Under the pieces are notes generated by a model. That model was not told the DNA's origin and searched no databases. It saw only the letters and a list, made by a program, of their open reading frames with translations. From Novosphingobium sp. SG751A (GTDB lineage Bacteria; Pseudomonadota; Alphaproteobacteria; Sphingomonadales; Sphingomonadaceae): a stretch of 64,000 nt of DNA. A program made the position numbers and the translations under genes. The stretch covers positions 124,001-188,000 of the forward strand of contig NZ_JABGCB010000013.1 in the NCBI RefSeq assembly GCF_013149295.1, given 5' to 3'. Positions 17,858-26,814 of this stretch are shown piece by piece (the first letter of the stretch is position 1; every line of letters begins with the position of its first letter).

Positions 17858-20416
17858 ATGACCGATGGGCTGCTGGATCTGGCAAAGATGGACGAGGCGG
17901 CGCTCTATCGCCATTTCGGCACTTCGGCAGAGGGGCTGACAGAGCAGGCAGCGCAGGAAAAATTGCACATCACCGGCCCCAACCGGATTGCCGATGATGT
18001 CCGCCTCTCGGTCCTGCGCGAAATCCTGCGCCGGTTGATCACCCCGCTCAACGGGCTGCTGCTGGGGCTGGCGGTGACGTCATGGGCACTTTCGGATTAT
18101 CGCTCGGCCATTGTCATTGCCATCATGGTGCTGCTCAGCGTGGGGCTGGGCTATGTTCAGGAGCATCGCTCCAGCATGGCCGCCGCACGTTTGAAGCGCA
18201 TGGTGCAGGTTCACGCCAGCGTGAAGCGCGCCACACCCGATTTTGTCGAAATGCCGCTCGAAGTGCTGGTACCGGGCGATATTGTGCGCCTGTCGGCGGG
18301 CGATCTGATCCCGGCGGACCTGCGTTTGCTCAGCGCGCATGACCTGCATGTCAACGAAAGCTCGCTGACCGGCGAAGCGATGCCGGTGGAAAAGCGCGCC
18401 GTGCCTGATGCGGATGCGGCGGCCCCCTTCGATGCGCCCAACCTGTGCTTCATGGGCTCCAGCGTGGTCAGCGGCTTTGCCGAAGGGATCATTCTGAAGA
18501 CCGGTCGCGCCACCTATTTTGGCGAAGTGGCCAAACAGATCGTGGGCGCCGACACCACCAGCAGTTTCGACCGCGGGCTGAACCAGTTTGTCGGACTGAT
18601 GCTGCGCTTTATGCTGGTGCTGGTGCCTTTGGTGTTCATCATCAATGGCGTGACCAAGCATAACTGGCTGGAAGCGCTATTCTTTGCGGTCGCGGTGGCG
18701 GTCGGGCTGGCGCCCGAAATGTTGCCGATGGTGGTGACGATGAATCTGGCGCGCGGGGCGATTGCCATGTCGCGCAAACGGGCCATCGTGAAACGGTTGA
18801 ACGCGATCCAGAATTTCGGCGCGATGGATGTGCTTTGCACCGACAAGACCGGCACGCTGACCCAGGACCGGGTGGTGCTCAAACTCCATCTGGACGTCGA
18901 AGGCCGCGATAATCGCGATGTGCTGGCCTATGCCTGGCTCAACAGCCGGTTTGAAAGCGGCCTGCGCAATCTGATGGACGAGGCGATCCTCGAACATGGC
19001 GGCCACGAGGAACATCCGATCTCGGCGGGCAATTATGCCAAGCTGGACGAATTGCCCTTCGATTTCATGCGCCGCCGCGTTTCGGTGGTACTTCAGCCCC
19101 CAGGCGACGAGGCGCTGCTGATATGCAAGGGGGCCGTCGAGGAGATGCTGGCCGCCTGCACCCAGTTTCGTAAGGATGGCCAGGTGCTGCCCTTTGCCGG
19201 GCCTCAAGCCGAGGCTATCCATGCCGTGGCCAACGGGCTGAACCGCGATGGATTCCGCGTGCTGGCCATCGCCTGCCGCACCATGCCCGCTCTGGCCGAA
19301 GGGCAATATTCCGTGGATGATGAGCGCGATCTGATGCTGATCGGTTTTGTCGCTTTCCTTGATCCGCCCAAGGAAACCGCAGGCCCGGCCATTGCCGATC
19401 TGCAAAAGGCGGGCATCACGGTCAAGGTGCTGACGGGCGACAATGATCTGGTCACGGCCAAGATCTGCCGCGATGTTGGTCTTGATGTCGGCCAATTGCT
19501 GCTGGGCCGCCAGATTGAAGCGATGAGCGATGCCGAACTGGCGGCCCAAGCCGAGGTCACACAGGTCTTTGCCAAGGTTTCGCCCACGCAAAAGGCGCGG
19601 ATCATCGCCGCGCTTCAGGCTAATGGCCATGTCGTGGGCTTTCTGGGCGACGGAATCAACGATGGGCCCGCGCTCAAGGTGGCCGATGTGGGCATCTCGG
19701 TCGATACGGCGGTCGATATTGCCAAGGAATCGGCCGACATCATCCTGCTGGAAAAGAGCCTTGCCGTGCTGGGCGATGGCGTGACCGAGGGGCGGCGGGT
19801 CTTTGCCAATATCATCAAATACATCCGCATGGGCGCAAGTTCGAATTTCGGCAATATGTTCAGTGTCTTGGGCGCCTCGATCCTGCTGCCCTTCCTGCCC
19901 ATGGCGCCCTTGCAGGTGCTGACCAACAATCTGCTCTATGACTTTTCGCAGACCACCATTCCCACCGACAATGTCGATCCGGAATATCTGACCACGCCGC
20001 GCCGGTGGGAAATCGGCAATATCGCGCGCTTCATGCTGTTCATCGGGCCGATGAGTTCGATCTTCGACTATGCCACCTATTTCACCATGCTTTTCGTGTT
20101 TAACGCATGGCATGATCCCGCGCTGTTTCAGACCGGTTGGTTCGTTGAATCCCTGCTGACCCAGACGCTGATTATCCATATCATCCGCACCGCGCGCATT
20201 CCCTTCCTGCAAAGCCGGGCCAGCAATGCGCTGATCGCCACCACGCTGATTATCTGCGCGATCGGCGTGGCGCTGCCCTTCTCGCCGCTGGGTGCCGCGC
20301 TGGGGTTCAAGCCGCTGCCCACGCTCTACTGGCCCATCCTGGCTGGTTTCCTGCTGGCCTATGGCGTGCTGACCCATATCGTAAAGGTCTGGTTCTTCCG
20401 CCGCTGGGGCGGTTAG
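17858..20416 (+). CDS. mgtA: Magnesium-translocating P-type ATPase (MgtA/MgtB)
   Basis: An 852-residue type IIIB P-type ATPase. In order: N-terminal cation-ATPase domain (FGTSAEGLTEQAAQEKL), actuator loop with LTGEAMPVEK, the MgtA-type helix GLAPEMLPMVVTMNLARGA, the phosphorylated Asp329 in DKTGTLTQ, KGAVEEML in the nucleotide domain, the hinge GDGINDGPALK, and four C-terminal helices. It imports Mg2+ across the inner membrane. The ATG at 17858 is chosen because 20 upstream in-frame codons do not resemble the family. The 60-nt leader is too short to hold a typical mgtA Mg2+ riboswitch, so control must be elsewhere. Confidence 0.94.
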   Translation: MTDGLLDLAKMDEAALYRHFGTSAEGLTEQAAQEKLHITGPNRIADDVRLSVLREILRRLITPLNGLLLGLAVTSWALSDYRSAIVIAIMVLLSVGLGYVQEHRSSMAAARLKRMVQVHASVKRATPDFVEMPLEVLVPGDIVRLSAGDLIPADLRLLSAHDLHVNESSLTGEAMPVEKRAVPDADAAAPFDAPNLCFMGSSVVSGFAEGIILKTGRATYFGEVAKQIVGADTTSSFDRGLNQFVGLMLRFMLVLVPLVFIINGVTKHNWLEALFFAVAVAVGLAPEMLPMVVTMNLARGAIAMSRKRAIVKRLNAIQNFGAMDVLCTDKTGTLTQDRVVLKLHLDVEGRDNRDVLAYAWLNSRFESGLRNLMDEAILEHGGHEEHPISAGNYAKLDELPFDFMRRRVSVVLQPPGDEALLICKGAVEEMLAACTQFRKDGQVLPFAGPQAEAIHAVANGLNRDGFRVLAIACRTMPALAEGQYSVDDERDLMLIGFVAFLDPPKETAGPAIADLQKAGITVKVLTGDNDLVTAKICRDVGLDVGQLLLGRQIEAMSDAELAAQAEVTQVFAKVSPTQKARIIAALQANGHVVGFLGDGINDGPALKVADVGISVDTAVDIAKESADIILLEKSLAVLGDGVTEGRRVFANIIKYIRMGASSNFGNMFSVLGASILLPFLPMAPLQVLTNNLLYDFSQTTIPTDNVDPEYLTTPRRWEIGNIARFMLFIGPMSSIFDYATYFTMLFVFNAWHDPALFQTGWFVESLLTQTLIIHIIRTARIPFLQSRASNALIATTLIICAIGVALPFSPLGAALGFKPLPTLYWPILAGFLLAYGVLTHIVKVWFFRRWGG

Positions 20417-20457
20417 TACGCGCACGGAATATCAGAAATACTTGAGGGTTTTGCGTT

Positions 20458-20476
20458 TGTAACAGCGGAATGTAAC
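20458..20476. promoter_or_regulatory. TGTAAC direct repeats upstream of the CadC-like regulator gene
   Basis: Two TGTAAC copies (20458-20463 and 20471-20476, 13-bp period), the second followed by CGTTAAAC, lie 30-48 nt upstream of the regulator start. The same hexamer is repeated upstream of the TBDR gene that follows, suggesting autoregulation by the winged-helix protein. Confidence 0.45.
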
Positions 20477-20505
20477 CGTTAAACCTTGCTCTTATTGCCA
20501 ATGGA

Positions 20506-21816
20506 GTGGGGTCTTTGTCCAAGTTTGATGCGTCGTGTGAAGGAGAGGCAAGCGACGATACCGCCCTGCTGGACGCCGAGGTAACCCGCCTGCTCGAGGA
20601 AAGCGGGCTGGGCCGTTCGCCCACGCTGGAGCGGCTTTTGCGCTTTCTCCACCAGCGCGCGAGAGAGAACCAGCCGCCCAAGGAAATCGAGATCGCCGAT
20701 GCCGTGTTCGACCGGGGCGATGCCGATATGGCCAGCGACGCCTCGGTGCGCGTGCATATCCACCGTTTGCGGCGCAAGCTGGACAATTATTACGCCGGCC
20801 CCGCGCAGGATCGCCCATGGCGGCTGCATCTGCCCAAGGGCAGCTATCTGCTTGGCATTATTCCGCTGACCGAGGAGGAGGCCCCGCCGCCCGCAGTTGA
20901 ACCGCCGCCCATCGCTGCGCCCCGGCCCGGCCGCATCCTGCCCGCACTGATGGCGGCGGCGGCATTGGTGGCGGGGTTGGCCGGGGGCTATTGGTATGGC
21001 GGCATCACGCCCCTCTCACGGATGCGCGACACGCCATTCTGGCACCCGATCACCCAAAGCGACTTGCCCGCCACGATCATCCTTGGCGACTACTACATCT
21101 TTGGCGAACGCACCCCGGACGGCACGGTCGATCGCATGGTCCGCGAATTTTCGGTCAATTCGGCGCAGGATCTGCAAGGCTTCAAGGATATGGGCGGCGA
21201 TCCGCAAGGCCGCTATGTCGATCTGGGGCTGACCTATCTGCCGGTCGGCATCGGCCCGGCGATCCGCGCGATTTCGCCCATTCTGGCAGGCGACAAGGCT
21301 GCGCTGCAGGTCGAGCCCATCTCGCAGATGGACGCGCAGGCGCCCAAGAATCCGCTGGTCTATCTGGGCTATATCAGCGGCCTTGGCGCGTTGCGTACGC
21401 CGGTGTTTCAAGGCTCGCGCTTTACCGTGGGCGACAGCTATGACGAGCTGATCGACCGGGTCAGCGGCATGCATTACATGGGCAGCAGCCATCTGGAGGA
21501 AACCAACGAGCCTGGGCAGGATTACGCGCTGATCGCCTCGTTCCGGGCGTTCAACGGCAATCGGGTGATCGCGATCGCGGGCACGCGCGACGCCGCACTG
21601 ATGGCCGCGGCCGAATTTGTCGCGCGGCCCACCACGCTGGCCCAGCTCGATACGATCGCGGCCCATGATCAGTCTTTCGAGGCGCTGGTAGCGATCCCCT
21701 CGCTCAAGAATGTCGGGCTGGATGCGCGCCTGCTGGGCGCATGGCCGCGCAAGGATCCGACATGGGCCACCCAGCGCCCGGACAAGTTTCCCGACGCGCT
21801 TTCGGCCAAACCATAG
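20506..21816 (+). CDS. CadC-like membrane-anchored winged-helix regulator
   Basis: A 436-residue protein combining an N-terminal OmpR/PhoB-type winged-helix-like DNA-binding region with one transmembrane helix. The DNA-binding part (about residues 20-125) includes SVRVHIHRLRRKLDNYYAG and LHLPKGSYLLGI. After a Pro-rich linker, the helix at about residues 146-166 (ILPALMAAAALVAGLAGGYWYGG) leads into a periplasmic domain of about 270 residues that I do not recognise. The start is GTG 20506 or, with GGAG eight bases upstream, TTG 20515. The topology implies direct sensing outside and DNA binding inside, as in CadC/ToxR. The TBDR and cytochrome genes downstream are its likely targets. Confidence 0.8.
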   Translation: MGSLSKFDASCEGEASDDTALLDAEVTRLLEESGLGRSPTLERLLRFLHQRARENQPPKEIEIADAVFDRGDADMASDASVRVHIHRLRRKLDNYYAGPAQDRPWRLHLPKGSYLLGIIPLTEEEAPPPAVEPPPIAAPRPGRILPALMAAAALVAGLAGGYWYGGITPLSRMRDTPFWHPITQSDLPATIILGDYYIFGERTPDGTVDRMVREFSVNSAQDLQGFKDMGGDPQGRYVDLGLTYLPVGIGPAIRAISPILAGDKAALQVEPISQMDAQAPKNPLVYLGYISGLGALRTPVFQGSRFTVGDSYDELIDRVSGMHYMGSSHLEETNEPGQDYALIASFRAFNGNRVIAIAGTRDAALMAAAEFVARPTTLAQLDTIAAHDQSFEALVAIPSLKNVGLDARLLGAWPRKDPTWATQRPDKFPDALSAKP

Positions 21817-21831
21817 GGCATTCGGGGTGAA

Positions 21832-21847
21832 TGTAACGTCCTGTAAC
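21832..21847. promoter_or_regulatory. TGTAAC direct repeats upstream of the TBDR gene
   Basis: TGTAACGTC is repeated exactly at 21832-21840 and 21842-21850 (10-bp period, one helical turn), followed by TAACC, about 135-150 nt upstream of the TBDR start. The hexamers match those upstream of the CadC-like regulator gene, which ends 15 nt before the site. Confidence 0.5.
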
Positions 21848-21982
21848 GTCTAACCAACGGTAATGAACTTGCGCCCGCCCTCTGGCTGGCGATGGTGCGG
21901 GTGTTCCCCCGCATCGGCCTGTCATACCCCGCCGCCAACGGCGAAGCGGCGATTTGGCCTATCAAGATTTGAGTATGAAACC

Positions 21983-24142
21983 ATGACTTTGCGCCCCCCG
22001 GCCCGCGCCGCCAACACCTGGGCCTCATCGCGCCTTCTCCTGCCGGCAAGTGTCTGCATGATGGGCATCGCGGGCAAGGCATCTGCCGAGGATCAACGCA
22101 CCATCATCGTCACCGCATCCCGTAGCGAGATGATCGGCAAGGCCGAAACCGCCAGTCAGGGCTCGATAAGCCAGCAAGAGGTTGCCCTGCGCCCGATCTA
22201 TCGCGCCGCGCAATTGTTCGAGAGCATTCCCGGCCTTGTCGTCACCACCCATTCGGGCGAGGGCAAGGCGCCCTATTATCTGATCCGCGGCTATGCGCTG
22301 GACCATGGCACCGATTTTGCCAATTTCATCGACGACATGCCGGTCAATCGCGGCACCAATGCCCATGGTCAGGGTTATTCAGATCTGGGCTTTCTTATCC
22401 CCCAAACCGTGGCCGGTATCGATTATACGAAAGGCCCCTATTACGCGGGCGTGGGTGATTTCGGCTCGGTGGCTTCCGCGCGGACGCGGCTGCTCAACGA
22501 AGCCCCCGCGCAAATGGCCGTAACCGTTGGTACCGACGGCTATGAGGAAGTGCAGGGCATGGCCACGCTGCGCCTTGCCAAGGACAAGCGGTTGCTCGGC
22601 GCGTTTCAGCTCAGCCACTATGACGGACCTTGGCAGCCGGGACAGAATTTCCGCAAGCTCAATACCATGCTGCGCTACAGCCAAGGCACCGCCAGAGACA
22701 GCTTCACCCTGACCGCCATGGCCTATGCCAGCGAGGGGCGGCTGACCACTGACCAGCCCCAGCGCGCGGTCGAAGCGGGAATCATCAGCCCCTATGGCAC
22801 GCTGGACCCCAGCGATTACAGCCGCTCGCAACGTTACAGCCTGTCGGGCCATATCGAAAAACCCATCGGGCCGGGACAATTCTCCGCCAGCCTCTATGCG
22901 ATCCGTTCCACCATGACGCTGTGGAACAATTTTACCCACTACCTCTATGATCCCATCAACGGCGACCAGCAGGCCCAGCATGAGGCGCGCACCGTGCTGG
23001 GCGGGCGCGCCAGCTATACGCTCAAGGCCCAAGTGCTGGGGCTGGACACCGAAACCGTGTGGGGCACGCAGCTTCGCCACGATACCGCGACGGTGGACCG
23101 TCGCCATACGAAGAACCGCGACACGATCCTGTCCAACTGCTTTCAGGATCAGGAGGACGGCAGCACACTGGAATATGCCGCCGTCAACGGCAATTGCAAC
23201 GCCGACCGGGTGCATATTCTGATGCTCTCGCCCTTTATGCAGACCACGCTGCGCTGGACCAGTTGGCTGCGCACGATGGGCGGCGTGCGGCTGGATTACA
23301 TGCGGGCCGATGATGTCAGCTATGTCACCGGCACCAGCGGGCGCGGTCATCAATATCTGTGGCAACCCAAGGGTAGCCTGATCCTTGGCCCCTGGGCGAA
23401 AACCGAGTTCTATTTCAGTGCGGGCCGAGGTTTTCATTCCAATGACGTGCGCGGCGTGTTCGGCACGGTGCCAACCCAGGGCGTGCCTCTGGCCGTGGGG
23501 GGCACGCCGCTGCTCGCCTCGACCACGGGGATGGAGGTGGGGCTGCGCAGCAACATCATCCCGCGTCTCAGCCTGCAAATCGCCGCGTTCCAGCAGGATT
23601 TCGGGTCTGAACTGCGCTATAACGCCGACACCGGCCAGAACGAGGCAGGCGCCCCCAGCCGCCGTCAGGGCATCGAGATCTCTGCGCAATATCGCCCCGT
23701 CCACTGGCTGGAGCTGAACAGCGATCTGGCCTTTGCGCGGCCGCGCTATCGCGGAGCCAATCTGGCGGCCTTTGGCATTGCACAGCCCTATATCGCCGAC
23801 GCGCCCAATTTCACCTATTCGGCGGGCGCGCTGATCAATGGGCTGGGGCCATGGTCGGGATCGCTGCAATGGCGGCGGCTGGGCACGCATTCACTGGCCG
23901 ATGGACAGCTCGATCCGCGCGATGGGGGATATAGCGAGTGGAACATCGACGTGACCTATGCGCTGGCGGGCGGATGGAAGGCGCAGGTCAGCCTGTTCAA
24001 CATCTTTAACAGCCGCAGCGATTCAGCCACCTATTACTACACCTCGCGCCTGCAGGGAGAACCCGCCGAGGGCATCGAAGGCTATCACGCCCATCCGCTT
24101 GAGCCGCGCTCGGCTCGGTTTACCATCCGCAAGGAATTTTGA
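21983..24142 (+). CDS. TonB-dependent receptor (siderophore/metal-receptor-like)
   Basis: A 719-residue outer-membrane receptor, shorter than the other TBDRs here and closer in size to siderophore or metal receptors. A signal peptide (to about KASA, residue 35) is followed by a TonB-box-like TIIVTASRSE, the plug (LFESIPGLVVTTHSGEGKAPYYLIRGYAL), and a barrel ending RFTIRKEF. The ATG at 21983 is used; an upstream ATG at 21863 gives a leader unlike a signal peptide. The cytochrome gene follows 37 nt after the stop, so the two are probably co-transcribed. The TGTAAC repeats upstream suggest control by the CadC-like protein. Confidence 0.92.
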   Translation: MTLRPPARAANTWASSRLLLPASVCMMGIAGKASAEDQRTIIVTASRSEMIGKAETASQGSISQQEVALRPIYRAAQLFESIPGLVVTTHSGEGKAPYYLIRGYALDHGTDFANFIDDMPVNRGTNAHGQGYSDLGFLIPQTVAGIDYTKGPYYAGVGDFGSVASARTRLLNEAPAQMAVTVGTDGYEEVQGMATLRLAKDKRLLGAFQLSHYDGPWQPGQNFRKLNTMLRYSQGTARDSFTLTAMAYASEGRLTTDQPQRAVEAGIISPYGTLDPSDYSRSQRYSLSGHIEKPIGPGQFSASLYAIRSTMTLWNNFTHYLYDPINGDQQAQHEARTVLGGRASYTLKAQVLGLDTETVWGTQLRHDTATVDRRHTKNRDTILSNCFQDQEDGSTLEYAAVNGNCNADRVHILMLSPFMQTTLRWTSWLRTMGGVRLDYMRADDVSYVTGTSGRGHQYLWQPKGSLILGPWAKTEFYFSAGRGFHSNDVRGVFGTVPTQGVPLAVGGTPLLASTTGMEVGLRSNIIPRLSLQIAAFQQDFGSELRYNADTGQNEAGAPSRRQGIEISAQYRPVHWLELNSDLAFARPRYRGANLAAFGIAQPYIADAPNFTYSAGALINGLGPWSGSLQWRRLGTHSLADGQLDPRDGGYSEWNIDVTYALAGGWKAQVSLFNIFNSRSDSATYYYTSRLQGEPAEGIEGYHAHPLEPRSARFTIRKEF

Positions 24143-24179
24143 GGCGCCTCCCCCAAAAAGTCAGAAAAGGATCGAGAAA

Positions 24180-24722
24180 ATGGCAGACTGGAAACTGTTG
24201 GGAATGGCCGCGCTGGTGCCGCTGGCCGTGTTGACGCAGGGGGCAGTCAAGCCTGCGCCCAAGGGGCCGGTGGTTGTCTATAGCGAGATGCACGACCATG
24301 TCGCGGCCAAGGCGCAGGTGCTATGGGACATCACCAATGCCACGCTGGACGATGATGGTAACGCCTCGGCCAAGAAGATGAAGCCAGCAGACTGGATCAA
24401 GTTGAAAGCAGCGCTTACCGACCTGTCCGCCTCGCTGAACCGGCTGGGCAGGGCCAAGAATTTTGTGGTGCGCACGGCCAGCCAGAAGATCCTCGACGAG
24501 CAGACCCCCGGCGGTGCCAAACCGACCGACATTCAGCGCCATATCGACGCCAACCCCGCCGGTTTCCGCCAATATGCGACAGCCCTTGCGGGCCAGATCG
24601 ACGGCATCGGCAAGGCCGCCGACCGCCGCGATCTCAAGACCGTTTATGAGGCGGCCAGCGAACTCGATGGCCAGTGCGAGACCTGCCACCAGACCTTCTG
24701 GTTCCCCAAAGACGCGCAGTAA
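24180..24722 (+). CDS. Periplasmic c-type cytochrome, cytochrome c'/c556-like
   Basis: A 180-residue exported protein with a single haem-binding motif, CETCH, close to the C-terminus (ELDGQCETCHQTFWFPKDAQ). The rest is helical, as in the four-helix cytochrome c' / c556 family, where the CxxCH lies on the last helix. A hydrophobic N-terminal segment (LLGMAALVPLAVLTQGAV) is the signal peptide. It follows the TBDR gene in the same operon, an unusual pairing. A role in reducing the imported metal complex would be inference. The conserved axial His after the first helix (SEMHDHVA) is a candidate ligand. Confidence 0.85.
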   Translation: MADWKLLGMAALVPLAVLTQGAVKPAPKGPVVVYSEMHDHVAAKAQVLWDITNATLDDDGNASAKKMKPADWIKLKAALTDLSASLNRLGRAKNFVVRTASQKILDEQTPGGAKPTDIQRHIDANPAGFRQYATALAGQIDGIGKAADRRDLKTVYEAASELDGQCETCHQTFWFPKDAQ

Positions 24723-24731
24723 GGACCAGCA

Positions 24732-24758
24732 CCCGCCCCCCGGCAGGGAGGGCGGGTC
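24732..24758. terminator. Hairpin between convergent cytochrome and PD40 genes
   Basis: ACCCGCCC (24732-24739) pairs perfectly with GGGCGGGT (24751-24758) around an 11-nt loop. It lies between two convergent stops and probably terminates both transcripts, though no long T-tract is present. Confidence 0.5.
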
Positions 24759-24764
24759 TGAGGG

Positions 24765-26663
24765 CTATATCGTCGTCTTTTTCGTGCTCTTATTGGCCGC
24801 AGGCGGAACGAAGGCGGGCAGCGAATCCTCCCAACGGCTGTCGGTCAGCATTTCCTTGCCCGACCCGTCCGGGTTCATCGACCAGACCTGACCATAGGGC
24901 TGAAACGAATTATCATAGAGCGCGCCCTCGTCCTTGAAACCATATTCGCTGCTGCTCCACAGGATCTTGCTGCCGTCCCAGCTCCACACCGCATGGGCGT
25001 CGGAGGCTGGGAAGCTGGTGACGCGCAGCAGGCCGGTGCCGTCGGATTTGATGGTGAAGATGTCGAAATTGCCATCCTTCTGCTTGCGAGTGAACACGAT
25101 GCGGCCCGCGCCCGGCCCGCTGGCGGCGGGCGACCATCCGGGCACGTTGTCCCAGTCATTGGTCAGCATGCGAACCTTGCGCGTGGCCAGATCCATGATC
25201 CGCAGCCCCTCGTCGCCCTTGACCCATGAACGATAGACCATCTGCTTGCCATCGGGCGAAACGCTGGCGAAACCGGTGTTCGATGTGGTCGAGGTCAGAT
25301 CCTTCACCCCGGTGCCGTCGCGGTTGATCATCTTGACGTTCGCGACATTCTGATCGCGGGTGCGCCAATATCCGCCAAAGCTGAATACCAGCTTCTTGCT
25401 GTCGGGAAACCACGAGGGCGTCAGCGCCACGCCGATCATATCGCCGCACTGGCCCGAAGCGTTCTTGCCCGCCGCGCAATGGGTGGTGGACTGGAACACG
25501 AGGCGCTTGTCGCTGCCATCGGCCTTCATCACCACCAGCGATGTATCAACATCCTTGTTCGACAACGCCAGCGTGCCATCGCGGGCAAACATCGGGAATA
25601 CGTCCGTATAGCGATATTCGAACTTGTCGTTCCAGCTGTAGAACGGCGTGTTCTGGGCCAGCGGCAGATTGTCGATCCGCTCATAGACGACCTGCCGCCC
25701 ATCGCGGCTCCACGAAGGTTCGCGCAGGTTGGCCGGAAAGGGTTTGGCGCCGTCGGAATACATGATGCCGGTGACCTGGGCCGATTTGGTGCTGTAGGCA
25801 AAGCGGCCATCGGGCAGGAATTGCGGGTTGAGCTTCACCCCCGGCCCCGAGGTCAGTTCCTTGGCTTGCCCCGTTGCCACATCAATCGCCACGATTTGTG
25901 AGGTCGCCTTCATCGACAATTGATCGACCCGGCTCAGCCAGCTCAGTTCGACATCGCCCTGATAGGCGATGATCTGTTTGCCATCGGCCGACCATTTGGG
26001 CGATCCGGTGGTCACACCCTCGCCCGACAGACGCCGCAGGCCCGTGCCATCAGGATGGACGATATAGACCGACAGTTCCTGAAGATGCTCCCAGGCCGAG
26101 CCCTTGTCATGCGACTTCCACTCGGTGTTGCGGTCGCTGGAAAAGGCGATCCACTGGCCGTCGGGCGACCAGCTGGGGCGGTAGAAGCCATCGGGCTTGC
26201 CCGGATCGCCCTGAAGCGGCGCGGCGCCGGTCAGATCGCGCAATTGCCGCGTTTGCAGGTCCAGCACCCAGATATTGGCCCGATGTGATCCCCGGTCCGA
26301 CATGAAGGCTACATAGCGATTGTCGGGCGACATGGCCGCCTGATCGTCCACCGCCGGATCGTCGGTCAGGCGCTCCAGCGCGCTGCCATCGGCGCGCGCG
26401 CGATAAATGTCGGATTGCCCGCGCCCGCCCCGTTCCGAGGTGAAGGTGATCCACTGGCCGTCATCGGAAAAGCGCGCGGCATAATCGAAACCATCTGCGG
26501 CGATCAGCCGATGCTCGCCGCTGCCGTCGGCATTGGCGACATAGAGCTGCGATTTGGTCGGCCCGATGCGGTTGAAGAGCAGGACATCCTTGGCCATCGC
26601 CGGGACCGATGCCCATAGGCCAGCCGAAAGGGCCAATCCCGAGATCCAATTGCCGTACCGCAT
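24765..26663 (-). CDS. Secreted PD40/TolB-like beta-propeller protein
   Basis: A 632-residue exported protein built of repeated WD40-like PD40 blades (for example FSDDGQWITFTSERGG, SPDNRYVAFMSDRGS, SPDGQWIAFSSDRN and SPDGKQMVYRSW). It starts with a signal peptide ending PAMA, near residue 23. The repeats cover nearly the whole chain, so it is a TolB-type scaffold without an obvious catalytic domain such as the peptidase S9 C-terminus. The ATG at 26663 has GGAGG nine bases upstream. An FNR-like box lies about 80 nt upstream, suggesting oxygen-dependent control. The function is unknown: ligand binding or complex assembly in the periplasm is likely. Confidence 0.85.
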   Translation of the reverse strand: MRYGNWISGLALSAGLWASVPAMAKDVLLFNRIGPTKSQLYVANADGSGEHRLIAADGFDYAARFSDDGQWITFTSERGGRGQSDIYRARADGSALERLTDDPAVDDQAAMSPDNRYVAFMSDRGSHRANIWVLDLQTRQLRDLTGAAPLQGDPGKPDGFYRPSWSPDGQWIAFSSDRNTEWKSHDKGSAWEHLQELSVYIVHPDGTGLRRLSGEGVTTGSPKWSADGKQIIAYQGDVELSWLSRVDQLSMKATSQIVAIDVATGQAKELTSGPGVKLNPQFLPDGRFAYSTKSAQVTGIMYSDGAKPFPANLREPSWSRDGRQVVYERIDNLPLAQNTPFYSWNDKFEYRYTDVFPMFARDGTLALSNKDVDTSLVVMKADGSDKRLVFQSTTHCAAGKNASGQCGDMIGVALTPSWFPDSKKLVFSFGGYWRTRDQNVANVKMINRDGTGVKDLTSTTSNTGFASVSPDGKQMVYRSWVKGDEGLRIMDLATRKVRMLTNDWDNVPGWSPAASGPGAGRIVFTRKQKDGNFDIFTIKSDGTGLLRVTSFPASDAHAVWSWDGSKILWSSSEYGFKDEGALYDNSFQPYGQVWSMNPDGSGKEMLTDSRWEDSLPAFVPPAANKSTKKTTI

Positions 26664-26741
26664 TGCCAATCCTCCACGCTTTTTCGTCTTTCGGCGTGAT
26701 CGCCTTGGAATCAGCAGCTAGGCGAGGAGGGCGGCATTTTT

Positions 26742-26755
26742 TTGATCCAGATCAA
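26742..26755 (-). promoter_or_regulatory. FNR/Anr/FixK-like box upstream of the PD40 gene
   Basis: TTGAT-CCAG-ATCAA matches the FNR-family consensus TTGAT-N4-ATCAA exactly and extends one more base pair on each side (TTTGAT...ATCAAA). It lies about 80-92 nt upstream of the PD40 start codon, in a 151-bp intergenic region between that gene and the Lrp gene, both read on the minus strand. Confidence 0.6.
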
Positions 26756-26814
26756 ATCCAGCGCCGATCTGATCGCCGCGTGCGCCTAATCAATCGCGGG
26801 GAAATGGCGGCTTT

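Noticed and set aside
21863..21982. Upstream ATG extension of the TBDR gene at 21863
   Set aside because: The 40 extra residues (Trp, Cys and Arg rich) do not resemble a signal peptide, and the ATG at 21983 gives a normal one.
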